Shown in pieces: positions 1 through 7,174 of a stretch of DNA of 7,297 bases. Below the pieces are notes generated by a model. The model saw only the letters and a program-made list of their open reading frames with translations, did not search any database and had not been told where the DNA came from. The DNA is from Candidatus Moraniibacteriota bacterium (lineage in GTDB: Bacteria > Patescibacteriota > Minisyncoccia > Moranbacterales > UBA9337). Both the position numbers and the translations under genes were made by a program. The stretch is from NCBI GenBank assembly GCA_003510795.1, contig DOKP01000009.1, positions 599-7,895 on the forward strand, read 5' to 3'. Position 1 is the first letter of the stretch; each line of letters opens with the position of its first letter.

Positions 1-40
1 AACCCCTCCCCAGCCCTCCCCTTGCCAATGGGAGGGGGTT
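1..40. repeat. GC-rich intergenic inverted repeat
   Basis: This C-rich then G-rich tract contrasts sharply with the AT-rich surroundings. CCCTCCC at 14-20 pairs perfectly with GGGAGGG at 30-36 around a 9-base loop. An alternative, longer fold pairs AACCCC-TCCC at 1-10 with GGGA-GGGGGTT at 30-40 with one bulged G. No T-run follows, so it is not a typical terminator. It looks like a small dispersed palindromic (REP-like) repeat lying just upstream of the operon, but copy number cannot be judged here and the left edge may be cut by the window. Confidence 0.5.
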
Positions 41-81
41 AAATACAGTTTCGTAATTCAAATAAATAAAATAATTATTAT

Positions 82-2070
82 ATGTTAGAACAAATACTTA
101 ATTATAGTATGGGATTTTATTTCATTGGACTTAGCTTGTCAGCTGGCGTTTCTTTTTTTGATAAATCATACAAAAAAGCAACGATTTTATTTATCTACTC
201 TAATTTAGTGGGACTTTTATCAGGAATAATTTATTTCGTAAATTTTTTCCCTCAAAGAATTACACTGGCTCACTTTGATTGGTTTTTTGAATTTGCCCCT
301 CAATTAAATTTACTTTCCGCTATATTTTTTACCTTAGTGAGCGCAGTCTCAATCTTTGTTGGAATCTATAGTTTAAGATATCTAGAGCTTTACAAAGAAA
401 CCTACAATCCTAAGATGGTCCATTCCTTGATGACATTATTTGTTTTGGGGATGCAAGGAGTTTTCATCGCCAATAATTCATTTTCATTTTTATTTTTTTG
501 GGAACTGATGTCTATCACATCTTTCTTTTTGGTTTTTTCTGACAAATCCAAAGAATCTATAAAGGCCGCCTTTCTCTATTTCATAATGACTCATTTGGGT
601 GCCTCCGCTATTTTGGGAGGATTTTTAATTTTGGGAAATGGCTCATTGCTATTTGATTTGGATAATATAAAAAATGTCTCACAAGATTTGAGTTATAATA
701 AGTTATGCTTGGTGTTTTTTCTATTTTTGTTTGGTTTTGGATCAAAGGCGGGGCTTGTACCTTTTCATGTATGGTTGCCTGAAGCACACCCTCAAGCCCC
801 GAGCAATATTTCGGCACTGATGAGTGGATTGATGCTAAAGGTAGCAGTTTATGGATTTGTTTTTATAATTTTAAGTTTAGTTAGTATTCCAGCTTGGGCA
901 GGGTTAGTAGTTATTTTCTTGGGATTATTGTCGGCGATGGTAGGGGTTCTTTATGCGACTATGGAAAGGGATATTAAACGCGCTCTGGCTTATAGCAGTA
1001 TAGAAAATATGGGAATTATTTTTACCATGCTGGGATTGGCTATTTATTTTCTGGCTAATAATTTAAATAGTTTAGTCGCCTATGGATTGATAGCTTTTGC
1101 AATTTTTCATGCCATCAATCATGCGTTATTTAAGACGGCTTTATTTTTAAGTAGTGGAGTAATTATTAATCGTGTGCACACCAAGAGCTTGGATGCAATG
1201 GGTGGGATTGCTAAAATAATGCCTTGGTTTAGCGGAGCTTTTTTGCTAGCTATTTTAGGTTCTTTGCCACTTCCGCCCTTAGGAACTTTTTATGGTGAAT
1301 GGGGATTAGTGCAGAGCCTTATTGCCTTGATGCATCAAAATATTTATTCTCCAGGTGTAATTATTTTATTGTTAATAATTTTGGTTGTAATTGGATTAGT
1401 TAGTGGTTTGGCAGTTCTGGCGATGGTAAGGATATTTGGTATCTCAATGTTGGGTTTGCCACGAAATACTAAAATAGAAAGAAGAAATGAAAAAACTGAT
1501 TATTTATTAATTCTTCCAATTTTAATTTTAGGAGTGGCGGTTATTTTACTTGGTTTTTCGGCCAAACCTGTTATTTCTCAAATAATGTTTCGAATTCAGT
1601 TTTTTTCTAATGGAGAAAGTATAATTTTAACACCACTGAATATCGCTCCATTTTTTATTGCAGGGGTAACTTTTATTTTTGGATTTTTAATTTACATCAG
1701 TAAAGATTTATTTTTTAAAAATAAAAAAGAGCGCCAGTATAAAACCTGGGATTGTGGCCAACCAATTGACTCTACGATGCAATACAGCGCCACGGCTTTT
1801 TCCGCTCCGATTAGATTTTTCTTTCTGACTTTTATTGGAAGAAAAAAAGTGATCCAGTCCGAACCTGTAGTTAAGACAAATCCCTGGATTAGAAGATATT
1901 CCTTTGAATTATCAATCCGCTCAGTTTGGAGCGATGCGTTGTATCGACCAATTGCTAGAGGATTATTTTTATTAGCTGAAAAAGCGCGACTGATTCAAAA
2001 TGGCCGAATCCAATATTATATTTTATTTTTATTATTCGCTTTAATTATTACTTTAATCTTTGCCTTATGA
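82..2070 (+). CDS. hyfB: Hydrogenase-4 / Ehr-type membrane subunit B (HyfB/HycC-like, NuoL/M/N-Mrp family)
   Basis: This is a polytopic membrane protein of 662 residues, close to the usual length of HyfB. It belongs to the proton-antiporter (NuoL/M/N, MrpA/D) family and would form an ion-translocating unit of the membrane arm. Family marks are visible in order: the TM5 glutamate in FFWELMS (E141), the TM7 lysine in GFGSKAGLVPFHVWLPEAH (K222), a TM8 lysine in LMLKVAVYG (K253), DIKRALAYSSIENMG (297-311), and NHALFKTALFLSSG with K351. The C-terminal extension has YKTWDCGQP (553-561), a HyfB/HycC-type signature that separates it from plain NuoL or MrpD, and a last hydrophobic helix at about 643-662. 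The start is the ATG at 82; no Shine-Dalgarno motif precedes it, only an AT-rich leader. Its stop overlaps the next start (ATGA), implying translational coupling. It is the first gene of the operon. Confidence 0.9.
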   Translation: MLEQILNYSMGFYFIGLSLSAGVSFFDKSYKKATILFIYSNLVGLLSGIIYFVNFFPQRITLAHFDWFFEFAPQLNLLSAIFFTLVSAVSIFVGIYSLRYLELYKETYNPKMVHSLMTLFVLGMQGVFIANNSFSFLFFWELMSITSFFLVFSDKSKESIKAAFLYFIMTHLGASAILGGFLILGNGSLLFDLDNIKNVSQDLSYNKLCLVFFLFLFGFGSKAGLVPFHVWLPEAHPQAPSNISALMSGLMLKVAVYGFVFIILSLVSIPAWAGLVVIFLGLLSAMVGVLYATMERDIKRALAYSSIENMGIIFTMLGLAIYFLANNLNSLVAYGLIAFAIFHAINHALFKTALFLSSGVIINRVHTKSLDAMGGIAKIMPWFSGAFLLAILGSLPLPPLGTFYGEWGLVQSLIALMHQNIYSPGVIILLLIILVVIGLVSGLAVLAMVRIFGISMLGLPRNTKIERRNEKTDYLLILPILILGVAVILLGFSAKPVISQIMFRIQFFSNGESIILTPLNIAPFFIAGVTFIFGFLIYISKDLFFKNKKERQYKTWDCGQPIDSTMQYSATAFSAPIRFFFLTFIGRKKVIQSEPVVKTNPWIRRYSFELSIRSVWSDALYRPIARGLFLLAEKARLIQNGRIQYYILFLLFALIITLIFAL

Positions 2071-3665
2071 GTCCTATCATCGCCACGTTAATTCAAATAG
2101 TTTTTATCTTATTAATTGCTCCATTAGCTCCTGGCTTAGTGCGCTTTGTTAAGGCGCGTTTACAAGGCCGCAAGGGTGCTTCTCCATTTCTTTCTTATAT
2201 TACTTTGCTTACATTGTTACGAAAGGAAATGGTTATTTCCGATGTTACTTCTTGGATTTTTAGAGTGGCGCCTTTTGTAGTTTTGGGAAGTTCAATTGCT
2301 TTAGCTATGATATTGCCTCTTATTTTTACAGGAGGAAGCCTGGCTCAATTGAGTGATTTTTTAGTTGTGGCGGGGATATTGGTCGTGGGTTCGATATTTT
2401 TAGTTTTAGGGGGGTTAGATGCGGGAAGTGCTTTTGGCGGAATGGGCTCCAGTCGTGAAATTACTATTGCCACTTTGCTGGAGCCAGTAGTTATTTTGAT
2501 TTTTTCTACTTTAAGTTTCATGGCTAATTCTTCAACTATCGATGGAATATTGAAAAGTCAAATTAATTTTTCTGAGCCTTATCTTTTACTAAGCGTGATA
2601 GCTTTGATTTTAGTAGCCTTGGCAGAAAATGCTCGTTATCCAGTGGATAATCCAGCAACGCATCTTGAGCTTACGATGGTGCATGAGGCGATGGTTTTGG
2701 AATATTCTGGAAAATATCTGGCTTTGCTAGAATACGCTTCGGCTATAAAGTTGACTGTTTTTTCTGTACTTATCGCTAACTTTTTATTTCCCGCTACTTT
2801 GCTGAATGCTTTTTCCTGGAGCGCAGGAAATTTATTGGGGGCTGTATTTTTAGCAGTTATGAAAATAATAGTGATTATGATTGGTTTGGCTTTTCTTGAA
2901 TCTATGATAGTGAAGATGCGCTTTTATCGAATGAGTGAATATTTTTCTATCGCTTTTGTGGTAGCTTTTTTGGCGATGCTGGTAGCACTCTTATCTTCTT
3001 ACAACGATACTCCGATAAAATATTATATTATATTTTCTATTTTCACAGTTATAAGTGTGGTGCTTCTTTTTGGAAGAGTGCGATTAAAAGCAATTTTGCG
3101 TTATTATGCTTTTTCTTCTTTATCAATTGCCGCGATTGCTTTGAGTTTGATTTCAATGGTGAGGAAAGAGGAAATTATCCATCTGTGGATTTTTGCGATT
3201 TTTACTATCATCACTAAAGTATTGGCAGTGCCATACGTAATTAGTCATATCGGACACGCTAAAAAAAGTTTAACCAATTTGCCATCTTTTTTGCGCCCCG
3301 GTAAGAGTTATTTTTTGGCTATTATTTTATTAATGTTAATTTATTTTACTTTAAAAAATATATCAATTGTTGGTTTGACAGAGTGGAATGCTCTTCTTTA
3401 TACGGCAGTGGCGTTAATAGTTTTGGGAATTACAATGATGATTATCAAGCGAAATATTTTTTCGCAAATCGTGGGCCTCTTGGTGATAGAAAATGGTATT
3501 GCGGTTTTTGTTTTGGCGACAGTGGGGTCGCTTCCTTTGATGATAGAATTTGGAATCTTTGGTGTTACAGTTGCGACTGCCTATATCCTAGCTATTTTGA
3601 GCGCTCAAATTAATGATTTATACGGTAGTACTGATACGGATGATTTGCGTGAGTTATCAGAATAA
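2067..3665 (+). CDS. hyfC-hyfE: Fused HyfC-HyfE membrane subunit (NuoH-like + NuoK-like)
   Basis: The 532 residues equal the sum of HyfC (about 315) and HyfE (about 215), and both halves are recognisable. Residues 1 to about 312 are HyfC/HycD/NuoH-like: RLQGRKGASPF (31-41), GLDAGSAFGGMGSSRE (116-131), AENARYP (186-192) and PVDNPATHLELTMVHEAM (192-209). These are the cytoplasmic loops that face the catalytic module in the family. Residues from about 316 to 520 are HyfE-like, with a NuoK-like end: VGLLVIENGIAVF (E475) and LPLMIEFGIFGVTVATAYILAIL (E494), the likely membrane glutamates of the proton path. The junction near SSYNDTPIK (310-318) has no stop or frameshift. The gene overlaps hyfB by 4 bases and ends 24 bases before hyfF. 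In Escherichia coli hyfC and hyfE are separate genes with hyfD between them, so the fusion is unusual. The tail (521-532) is acidic and soluble. Confidence 0.87.
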   Translation: MSPIIATLIQIVFILLIAPLAPGLVRFVKARLQGRKGASPFLSYITLLTLLRKEMVISDVTSWIFRVAPFVVLGSSIALAMILPLIFTGGSLAQLSDFLVVAGILVVGSIFLVLGGLDAGSAFGGMGSSREITIATLLEPVVILIFSTLSFMANSSTIDGILKSQINFSEPYLLLSVIALILVALAENARYPVDNPATHLELTMVHEAMVLEYSGKYLALLEYASAIKLTVFSVLIANFLFPATLLNAFSWSAGNLLGAVFLAVMKIIVIMIGLAFLESMIVKMRFYRMSEYFSIAFVVAFLAMLVALLSSYNDTPIKYYIIFSIFTVISVVLLFGRVRLKAILRYYAFSSLSIAAIALSLISMVRKEEIIHLWIFAIFTIITKVLAVPYVISHIGHAKKSLTNLPSFLRPGKSYFLAIILLMLIYFTLKNISIVGLTEWNALLYTAVALIVLGITMMIIKRNIFSQIVGLLVIENGIAVFVLATVGSLPLMIEFGIFGVTVATAYILAILSAQINDLYGSTDTDDLRELSE

Positions 3666-3689
3666 CTAATTAATATTTAATTAAATTTT

Positions 3690-5168
3690 ATGAATCCAAT
3701 TTTTATAATTATACCTTTTCTAATAGCTTCTTTGGGATCTTTGTTTTTAAAGACAGAAAAGCAGGTGGGCAGAATTAATTTGTTCTTTTCTATTTTGGGG
3801 GGAGGAGCTTTGATTTTTTATGCGCTGCCATTTGGTTTGCACATTAGAGGAAAAGAAATCAGTCAGTGGTGGCTGATGGATAGTTTTTCTGCCTTACTTG
3901 TTTTCTTGGTAGCTTTCATTTATATTGTTACGACAATTATTAGTACTCGTTATATTGGTCATGAATATGAGGAAAAAATTATCAATCTGCACCAATATAA
4001 ATTATATTTTGCACTGTTTCAGATGTTTGTATTGTGTATGATTTTAGCCTTAGCTACTAATAATACTTTAGTGCTGTGGTTAGCATTGGAAGGAACTACT
4101 CTTTTTTCTACTTTCTTGGTGGGACTTTATCGAAAAAAAACCAGCATCGAAGCTGCTTGGAAATATATGATTTTATGTTCAACTGGTATTAGTTTAGGAT
4201 TGGTAGGCATATTGTTGTTAGGCTATGGAGCACACGAAGCGGGTTTATCAGGCGAAAACATTTTTTCCATCCACGCGCTTATGGAAAGTTCCCAGGCCAT
4301 TCCTCATGATGTGATTAAGTTGGCTTTTATATTTTTGTTTATTGGCTTTGGGACTAAAGTTGGTTTGGCGCCGATGCACAATTGGCTGCCAGATGCTCAC
4401 AGCAAAGCCCCCTCTCCAATCTCGGCTATTTTTTCTGCCATTCTTTTAAATATTGCGCTTTATGCAATTTTACGGTTTAAATTTATTGCCGATAGTGCTT
4501 TTTCAGATCCAAGCTGGACCAATAATTTATTTTTAATTTTTGGATTTTTTTCAATTATTCTTTCTGCATTAATGATGTTGATTCAGACTAATTATAAAAG
4601 AATGTTAGCTTATTCCAGCATAGAACATATGGGATTAATATTATTTTCTTTGGGATTGTCCCCAATCGGCGCAATGGCCGCAGTAATGCATATGATTGGG
4701 CATACTTTTATCAAATCAACTTTATTTTTTGGAGCGGGTGAGATTTTAATCCAATGGAAAAGCACCAAAGTAGAAAAAATAAAAAACATGTTAATGAGAG
4801 CTAGATATACAAGTGCTCTATTTATCTTAGGTATCTTGGCTATTATCGCTATTCCGCCTTCTGCTCTTTTTATGAGCGAGTACGGAATGTTCAGTCAAGC
4901 TATAGCAATTTATCCAATACTCGCAATAATTATTTTTATCGCTTTGGGAATTATTGCTTATGCAATGCTAGCACTTACGATCAATATGATTTTTGCGACT
5001 GAAAAAATAGAAGATAATATTGAATATAAAAAAGAGCGATGGAATATCACACATACTATTATGACAGTTGAATTAATCATTGTAGCTATTTTAGCGATGT
5101 GGTTCACGACCAGTGGAGGAATAAATATAATCAATAATATTGTAAAAGATTTTTTATTTATTAAATAA
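3690..5168 (+). CDS. hyfF: Hydrogenase-4 / Ehr-type membrane subunit F (HyfF-like, NuoL/M/N-Mrp family)
   Basis: This 492-residue polytopic membrane protein is the second antiporter-like subunit of the complex. Seen directly are the TM5 glutamate in LALEGTTLF (E134), the TM7 lysine in GFGTKVGLAPMHNWLPDAH (K223) followed by SKAPSPISA, YKRMLAYSSIEHMG (302-315), and HMIGHTFIKSTLFFGAG (334-350) with K342. The pattern with HNWLPDAH favours HyfF over HyfD or NuoN. The TM8 site that carries lysine in HyfB of this operon (LMLKVAVYG) reads ILLNIALYA here, with N254. The ATG at 3690 follows an all-AT stretch with no Shine-Dalgarno motif. The spacer to the previous gene is 24 bases, so co-transcription is likely. 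A 102-base gap with a strong hairpin separates it from hyfG. No separate HyfD gene is present, so the arm has two rather than three large antiporter-like subunits. Confidence 0.88.
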   Translation: MNPIFIIIPFLIASLGSLFLKTEKQVGRINLFFSILGGGALIFYALPFGLHIRGKEISQWWLMDSFSALLVFLVAFIYIVTTIISTRYIGHEYEEKIINLHQYKLYFALFQMFVLCMILALATNNTLVLWLALEGTTLFSTFLVGLYRKKTSIEAAWKYMILCSTGISLGLVGILLLGYGAHEAGLSGENIFSIHALMESSQAIPHDVIKLAFIFLFIGFGTKVGLAPMHNWLPDAHSKAPSPISAIFSAILLNIALYAILRFKFIADSAFSDPSWTNNLFLIFGFFSIILSALMMLIQTNYKRMLAYSSIEHMGLILFSLGLSPIGAMAAVMHMIGHTFIKSTLFFGAGEILIQWKSTKVEKIKNMLMRARYTSALFILGILAIIAIPPSALFMSEYGMFSQAIAIYPILAIIIFIALGIIAYAMLALTINMIFATEKIEDNIEYKKERWNITHTIMTVELIIVAILAMWFTTSGGINIINNIVKDFLFIK

Positions 5169-5185
5169 TAAGAACTATTCTTCAA

Positions 5186-5223
5186 AGAGGCTAAGCTTCA
5201 AAAGACCCCGAGGCTTAGCCTCT
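5186..5223. repeat. Perfect 11-bp hairpin in the hyfF-hyfG spacer
   Basis: AGAGGCTAAGC (5186-5196) is the exact reverse complement of GCTTAGCCTCT (5213-5223), around a 16-base loop. The stem can extend inward by a G-T and an A-T pair. No T-run follows, so it is not a canonical terminator. The loop contains AAAAGACCCCG (5200-5210), an 11-base match to the start of the palindrome inside hyfG at 5438-5448. It may be a mobile palindromic repeat, or an RNA element that sets the transcript level or stability of hyfG relative to the membrane genes. Confidence 0.55.
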
Positions 5224-5270
5224 GAATTGATTAACATAGATTAAAATGTAAAGTGCCTAGCATACAAAAT

Positions 5271-6863
5271 ATGACTATTGAAAATATTTTAGAAAAATTT
5301 AAAGAGGTAAATATTTTATCCCAAGAGGGTGATTTAATTTTGACTCAAGTTTCTCGAAATGATTTAGCGGCGGTAGCTACGAAATTGGTGGAGAAGTATA
5401 AACTCCCATTAGCTCTTTTGTTTGGCACCGATAACAGAAAAGACCCCGCAGAGTCCGAAGCGGACCACGGGGCAGGAAAAAATAGTTTTGGCGTACATGT
5501 TATTTTTAGTTTAGATAAAGAAAATAAATGGCTAAAACTTTCGGCTGAAATTCCTGCCGATGATGCTCAATATCCAGCTTTAACTGAGACTATTATGGCT
5601 ACTCATTGGTATGAAAGATATCTACAAGATATGTTTGGGATTATTCCAGTGGGGCATCCTGATTTAAGAAGATTAGTTCATCATGAAAATATTTCAGAAA
5701 ATACGCACCCGCTCTTAAAGGATTTTATTTGGAATACTAAACTGCCAAAAGATAATGTGCCGTACCCGATGAATCATGTGGCAGGCGAGGGCGTATTTGA
5801 AATTCCAGTTGGACCGATTCACGCTGGAATTATTGAGCCGGGACATTTTCGTTTTAATGTGGCCGGAGAAAGAATTTTAACTTTGGAGGGAAAATTATTT
5901 TTTACTCACAAAGGAGTAGAAAAATTAATGGAAGGAAAAACTGTCAGTGAAGCTCTGCCGTTTATCGAAAGACTCTCTGGCGATGCCAGTGCTTCACATG
6001 CGCTAGCTTATGCTCAGGCGATAGAAAAAATAAGTAGTTGTAAAGTTTCACAGAGAGCGCAGATAATAAGAATGATAATTGCTGAATGTGAAAGAATCAC
6101 AATGCACGTGCACGATTTAGCTAATATCGGAGGAATGGGAACGGGCTATAGTTTTATCGCGGCTAATGGTTTCCGGATCAAAGAAAGAATGATGCGCTTA
6201 TCTCAGGAAATATGCGGTAATCGTTTTTGGCGAGGCATGATAATTCCAGGTGGATTAAGTAGGGATTTGAGCCAAGATGAGCTGAATAAAATTTTAAAAG
6301 TTGCTAGCGAAGTTTGGCAGGAAATAAATAAGATAGTGGTGATTGCTTTAGATAGTGAAGGATTTCTGGATCGCTTGCAGTATACAGGTGAGTTACCCAA
6401 AGAAGCGGCGCTAGCTTTTGGAGCCGTGGGACTCCCTGCTCGCGCTTCAATGGTTGATCGCGATGTTAGACGCGATCATCCGTATGCTGCTTATAAGAAA
6501 TTTCCTATCCGTGTTGTTACCAAAAAAAGTCAGGATGTTTTTGCTCGTTATCGAATGCGGATTAAAGAAATTGAGCAAACCATAATTTTATTGGATACTT
6601 TAGTTAAAAATATTAAAGAGGGTGCTGTTTTTAATAAGGTTGAGATAAAAGACGGATTTAATATCGGAGTAGTGGAATCATGGCGCGGAGAAATAATTTG
6701 TGCGCTTCAAATTAAAAACGGAGTGGTAGATAGATGTTTTCCGCGGGATCCATCCTTTTGTAACTGGGCACTTTTCGGTATCATGGGACCGGGTAACATC
6801 GTGCCAGATTTTCCACTGATTAATAAAAGTCTAAATCTTTCTTATTCAGGAAATGATATGTAA
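5271..6863 (+). CDS. hyfG: Catalytic large subunit of an Ehr-like complex (HyfG/HycE-like NuoC-NuoD fusion) lacking [NiFe] ligands
   Basis: This is a soluble 530-residue protein made of an N-terminal NuoC-like domain (about 1-150; HWYERYLQDMFGI and GHPDLRRLVHHENIS) and a C-terminal NuoD / [NiFe]-hydrogenase large-subunit domain (about 165-530; EIPVGPIHAGIIEPGHFRF, then FFTHKGVEKLMEG). Length and fusion match HyfG and HycE. The two CxxC pairs that bind nickel and iron in hydrogenases are gone: the first reads ER-LSGDAS (S236, A239) and the last reads DP-SFCN (S495, N498, with one displaced C497). The chain then continues with GNIVPDFPLINKSLNLSY, whereas in hydrogenases the cysteine site lies near the processed C-terminus. 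It thus resembles Ehr large subunits, not an active hydrogenase. Start: I chose the ATG at 5271; an in-frame GTG at 5253 would add six residues. Neither has a Shine-Dalgarno motif. A GC-rich palindrome encodes residues 58-69. It is the last gene of the operon. Confidence 0.88.
   Translation: MTIENILEKFKEVNILSQEGDLILTQVSRNDLAAVATKLVEKYKLPLALLFGTDNRKDPAESEADHGAGKNSFGVHVIFSLDKENKWLKLSAEIPADDAQYPALTETIMATHWYERYLQDMFGIIPVGHPDLRRLVHHENISENTHPLLKDFIWNTKLPKDNVPYPMNHVAGEGVFEIPVGPIHAGIIEPGHFRFNVAGERILTLEGKLFFTHKGVEKLMEGKTVSEALPFIERLSGDASASHALAYAQAIEKISSCKVSQRAQIIRMIIAECERITMHVHDLANIGGMGTGYSFIAANGFRIKERMMRLSQEICGNRFWRGMIIPGGLSRDLSQDELNKILKVASEVWQEINKIVVIALDSEGFLDRLQYTGELPKEAALAFGAVGLPARASMVDRDVRRDHPYAAYKKFPIRVVTKKSQDVFARYRMRIKEIEQTIILLDTLVKNIKEGAVFNKVEIKDGFNIGVVESWRGEIICALQIKNGVVDRCFPRDPSFCNWALFGIMGPGNIVPDFPLINKSLNLSYSGNDM
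5438..5477. repeat. GC-rich palindrome inserted in-frame within hyfG
   Basis: CCCCG (5444-5448) pairs with CGGGG (5468-5472), and inside it GTCCG (5453-5457) pairs with CGGAC (5461-5465) around an AAG loop. Bases 5442-5476 are 26/35 G or C, far above the neighbouring AT-rich coding sequence. The 36 bases from 5442 to 5477 encode DPAESEADHGAG, a hydrophilic stretch placed between two beta-strand-like parts of the NuoC domain, where a turn would be expected. It keeps the reading frame. This looks like a small palindromic element that landed in a tolerated loop, comparable in principle to the palindromic elements known inside Rickettsia genes. Confidence 0.55.
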
Positions 6864-6881
6864 GAATTTATGGAGTATTTT

Positions 6882-6914
6882 AAAAAAGCATCCTTATCGT
6901 TTCGGATGCTTTTT
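6882..6914. terminator. Bidirectional rho-independent terminator
   Basis: AAAAAGCATCC (6883-6893) and GGATGCTTTTT (6904-6914) form a perfect 11-bp stem around a 10-base loop. There is a T-run on the plus strand (6910-6914) and six A on the left (6882-6887) that become a T-run on the minus strand. It lies 18 bases after the hyfG stop and 20 bases after the stop of the convergent lipoprotein gene, so it can end both transcripts. It marks hyfG as the last gene of the operon. Confidence 0.9.
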
Positions 6915-6934
6915 ATATTGGATAAACTAAAAGA

Positions 6935-7156
6935 TTATTCATTGATGCCACTTTCCTCTAGAGCTTTAGTCGTGGATTCGTTTTGTTTTTGGGTGGTGTC
7001 ATTGATTTTGTCTTTAGAGGTGTCGTAAGTATTAACCATACTCGAAGGACTGAAAGGATTAATGGTTTCTTCTTTTTCTTCTTTGGTAGTTCCTGCGCAC
7101 CCTGATAATGCTGGAATTAAAATCAATAGACTGAGACCTGAGATTATTTTTTTCAT
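6935..7156 (-). CDS. Small putative lipoprotein, function unknown
   Basis: The 73-residue product starts MKKIISGLSLLILIPALSGC: two lysines, a hydrophobic core and a lipobox LSGC with cysteine 20. This is a clear type II (lipoprotein) signal peptide, so the mature part would be anchored to the outer face of the cytoplasmic membrane. The mature 54 residues are hydrophilic, rich in Lys, Glu, Thr, Ser and Asn, have no further cysteine and look disordered or weakly helical; I recognise no family. The gene converges on the hyf-like operon and shares its terminator, so it is a separate transcription unit and no functional tie is implied. The start is the ATG complementary to 7154-7156; no Shine-Dalgarno motif is evident. 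The signal peptide and the well-placed terminator argue that it is real despite its small size. Confidence 0.7.
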   Translation of the reverse strand: MKKIISGLSLLILIPALSGCAGTTKEEKEETINPFSPSSMVNTYDTSKDKINDTTQKQNESTTKALEESGINE

Positions 7157-7174
7157 TTAGTTAAAATTAAAAAT

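Noticed and set aside
608..817. Minus-strand open frame inside hyfB
   Set aside because: It lies wholly within a gene with strong family motifs and its product resembles nothing recognisable; it is a shadow frame.
3383..3613. Plus-strand open frame within the HyfE part of the fusion
   Set aside because: It overlaps the NuoK-like motifs in another frame and has a low-complexity Cys/Trp/Tyr-rich product; a shadow frame.
3652..3683. Two small inverted repeats at the end of hyfC-hyfE (AGTTAT/ATAACT, and TAATTAA/TTAATTA)
   Set aside because: Stems are short and almost purely A-T; palindromes of this kind are expected by chance in AT-rich spacers and there is no terminator character.
4958..5185. 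Minus-strand open frame at the 3' end of hyfF
   Set aside because: Its apparent hydrophobicity is a by-product of the antisense of a membrane segment; no start signal or separate terminator supports it.
6203..6400. Minus-strand open frame inside hyfG
   Set aside because: Antisense to the conserved large-subunit domain with no independent support.
2067..6863. Reading the operon as complex I (nuo) or a functional formate hydrogenlyase
   Set aside because: The HyfB C-terminal DCGQP motif, PVDNPATHLELTMVHEAM in the HyfC part and the NuoC-NuoD fusion favour the group 4 hydrogenase family over Nuo, while loss of the [NiFe] cysteines rules out ordinary hydrogenase chemistry.
6870..7028. Short plus-strand frame starting just after hyfG
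   Set aside because: It runs through the terminator stem and antisense to the lipoprotein gene, so it is not credible as a gene.
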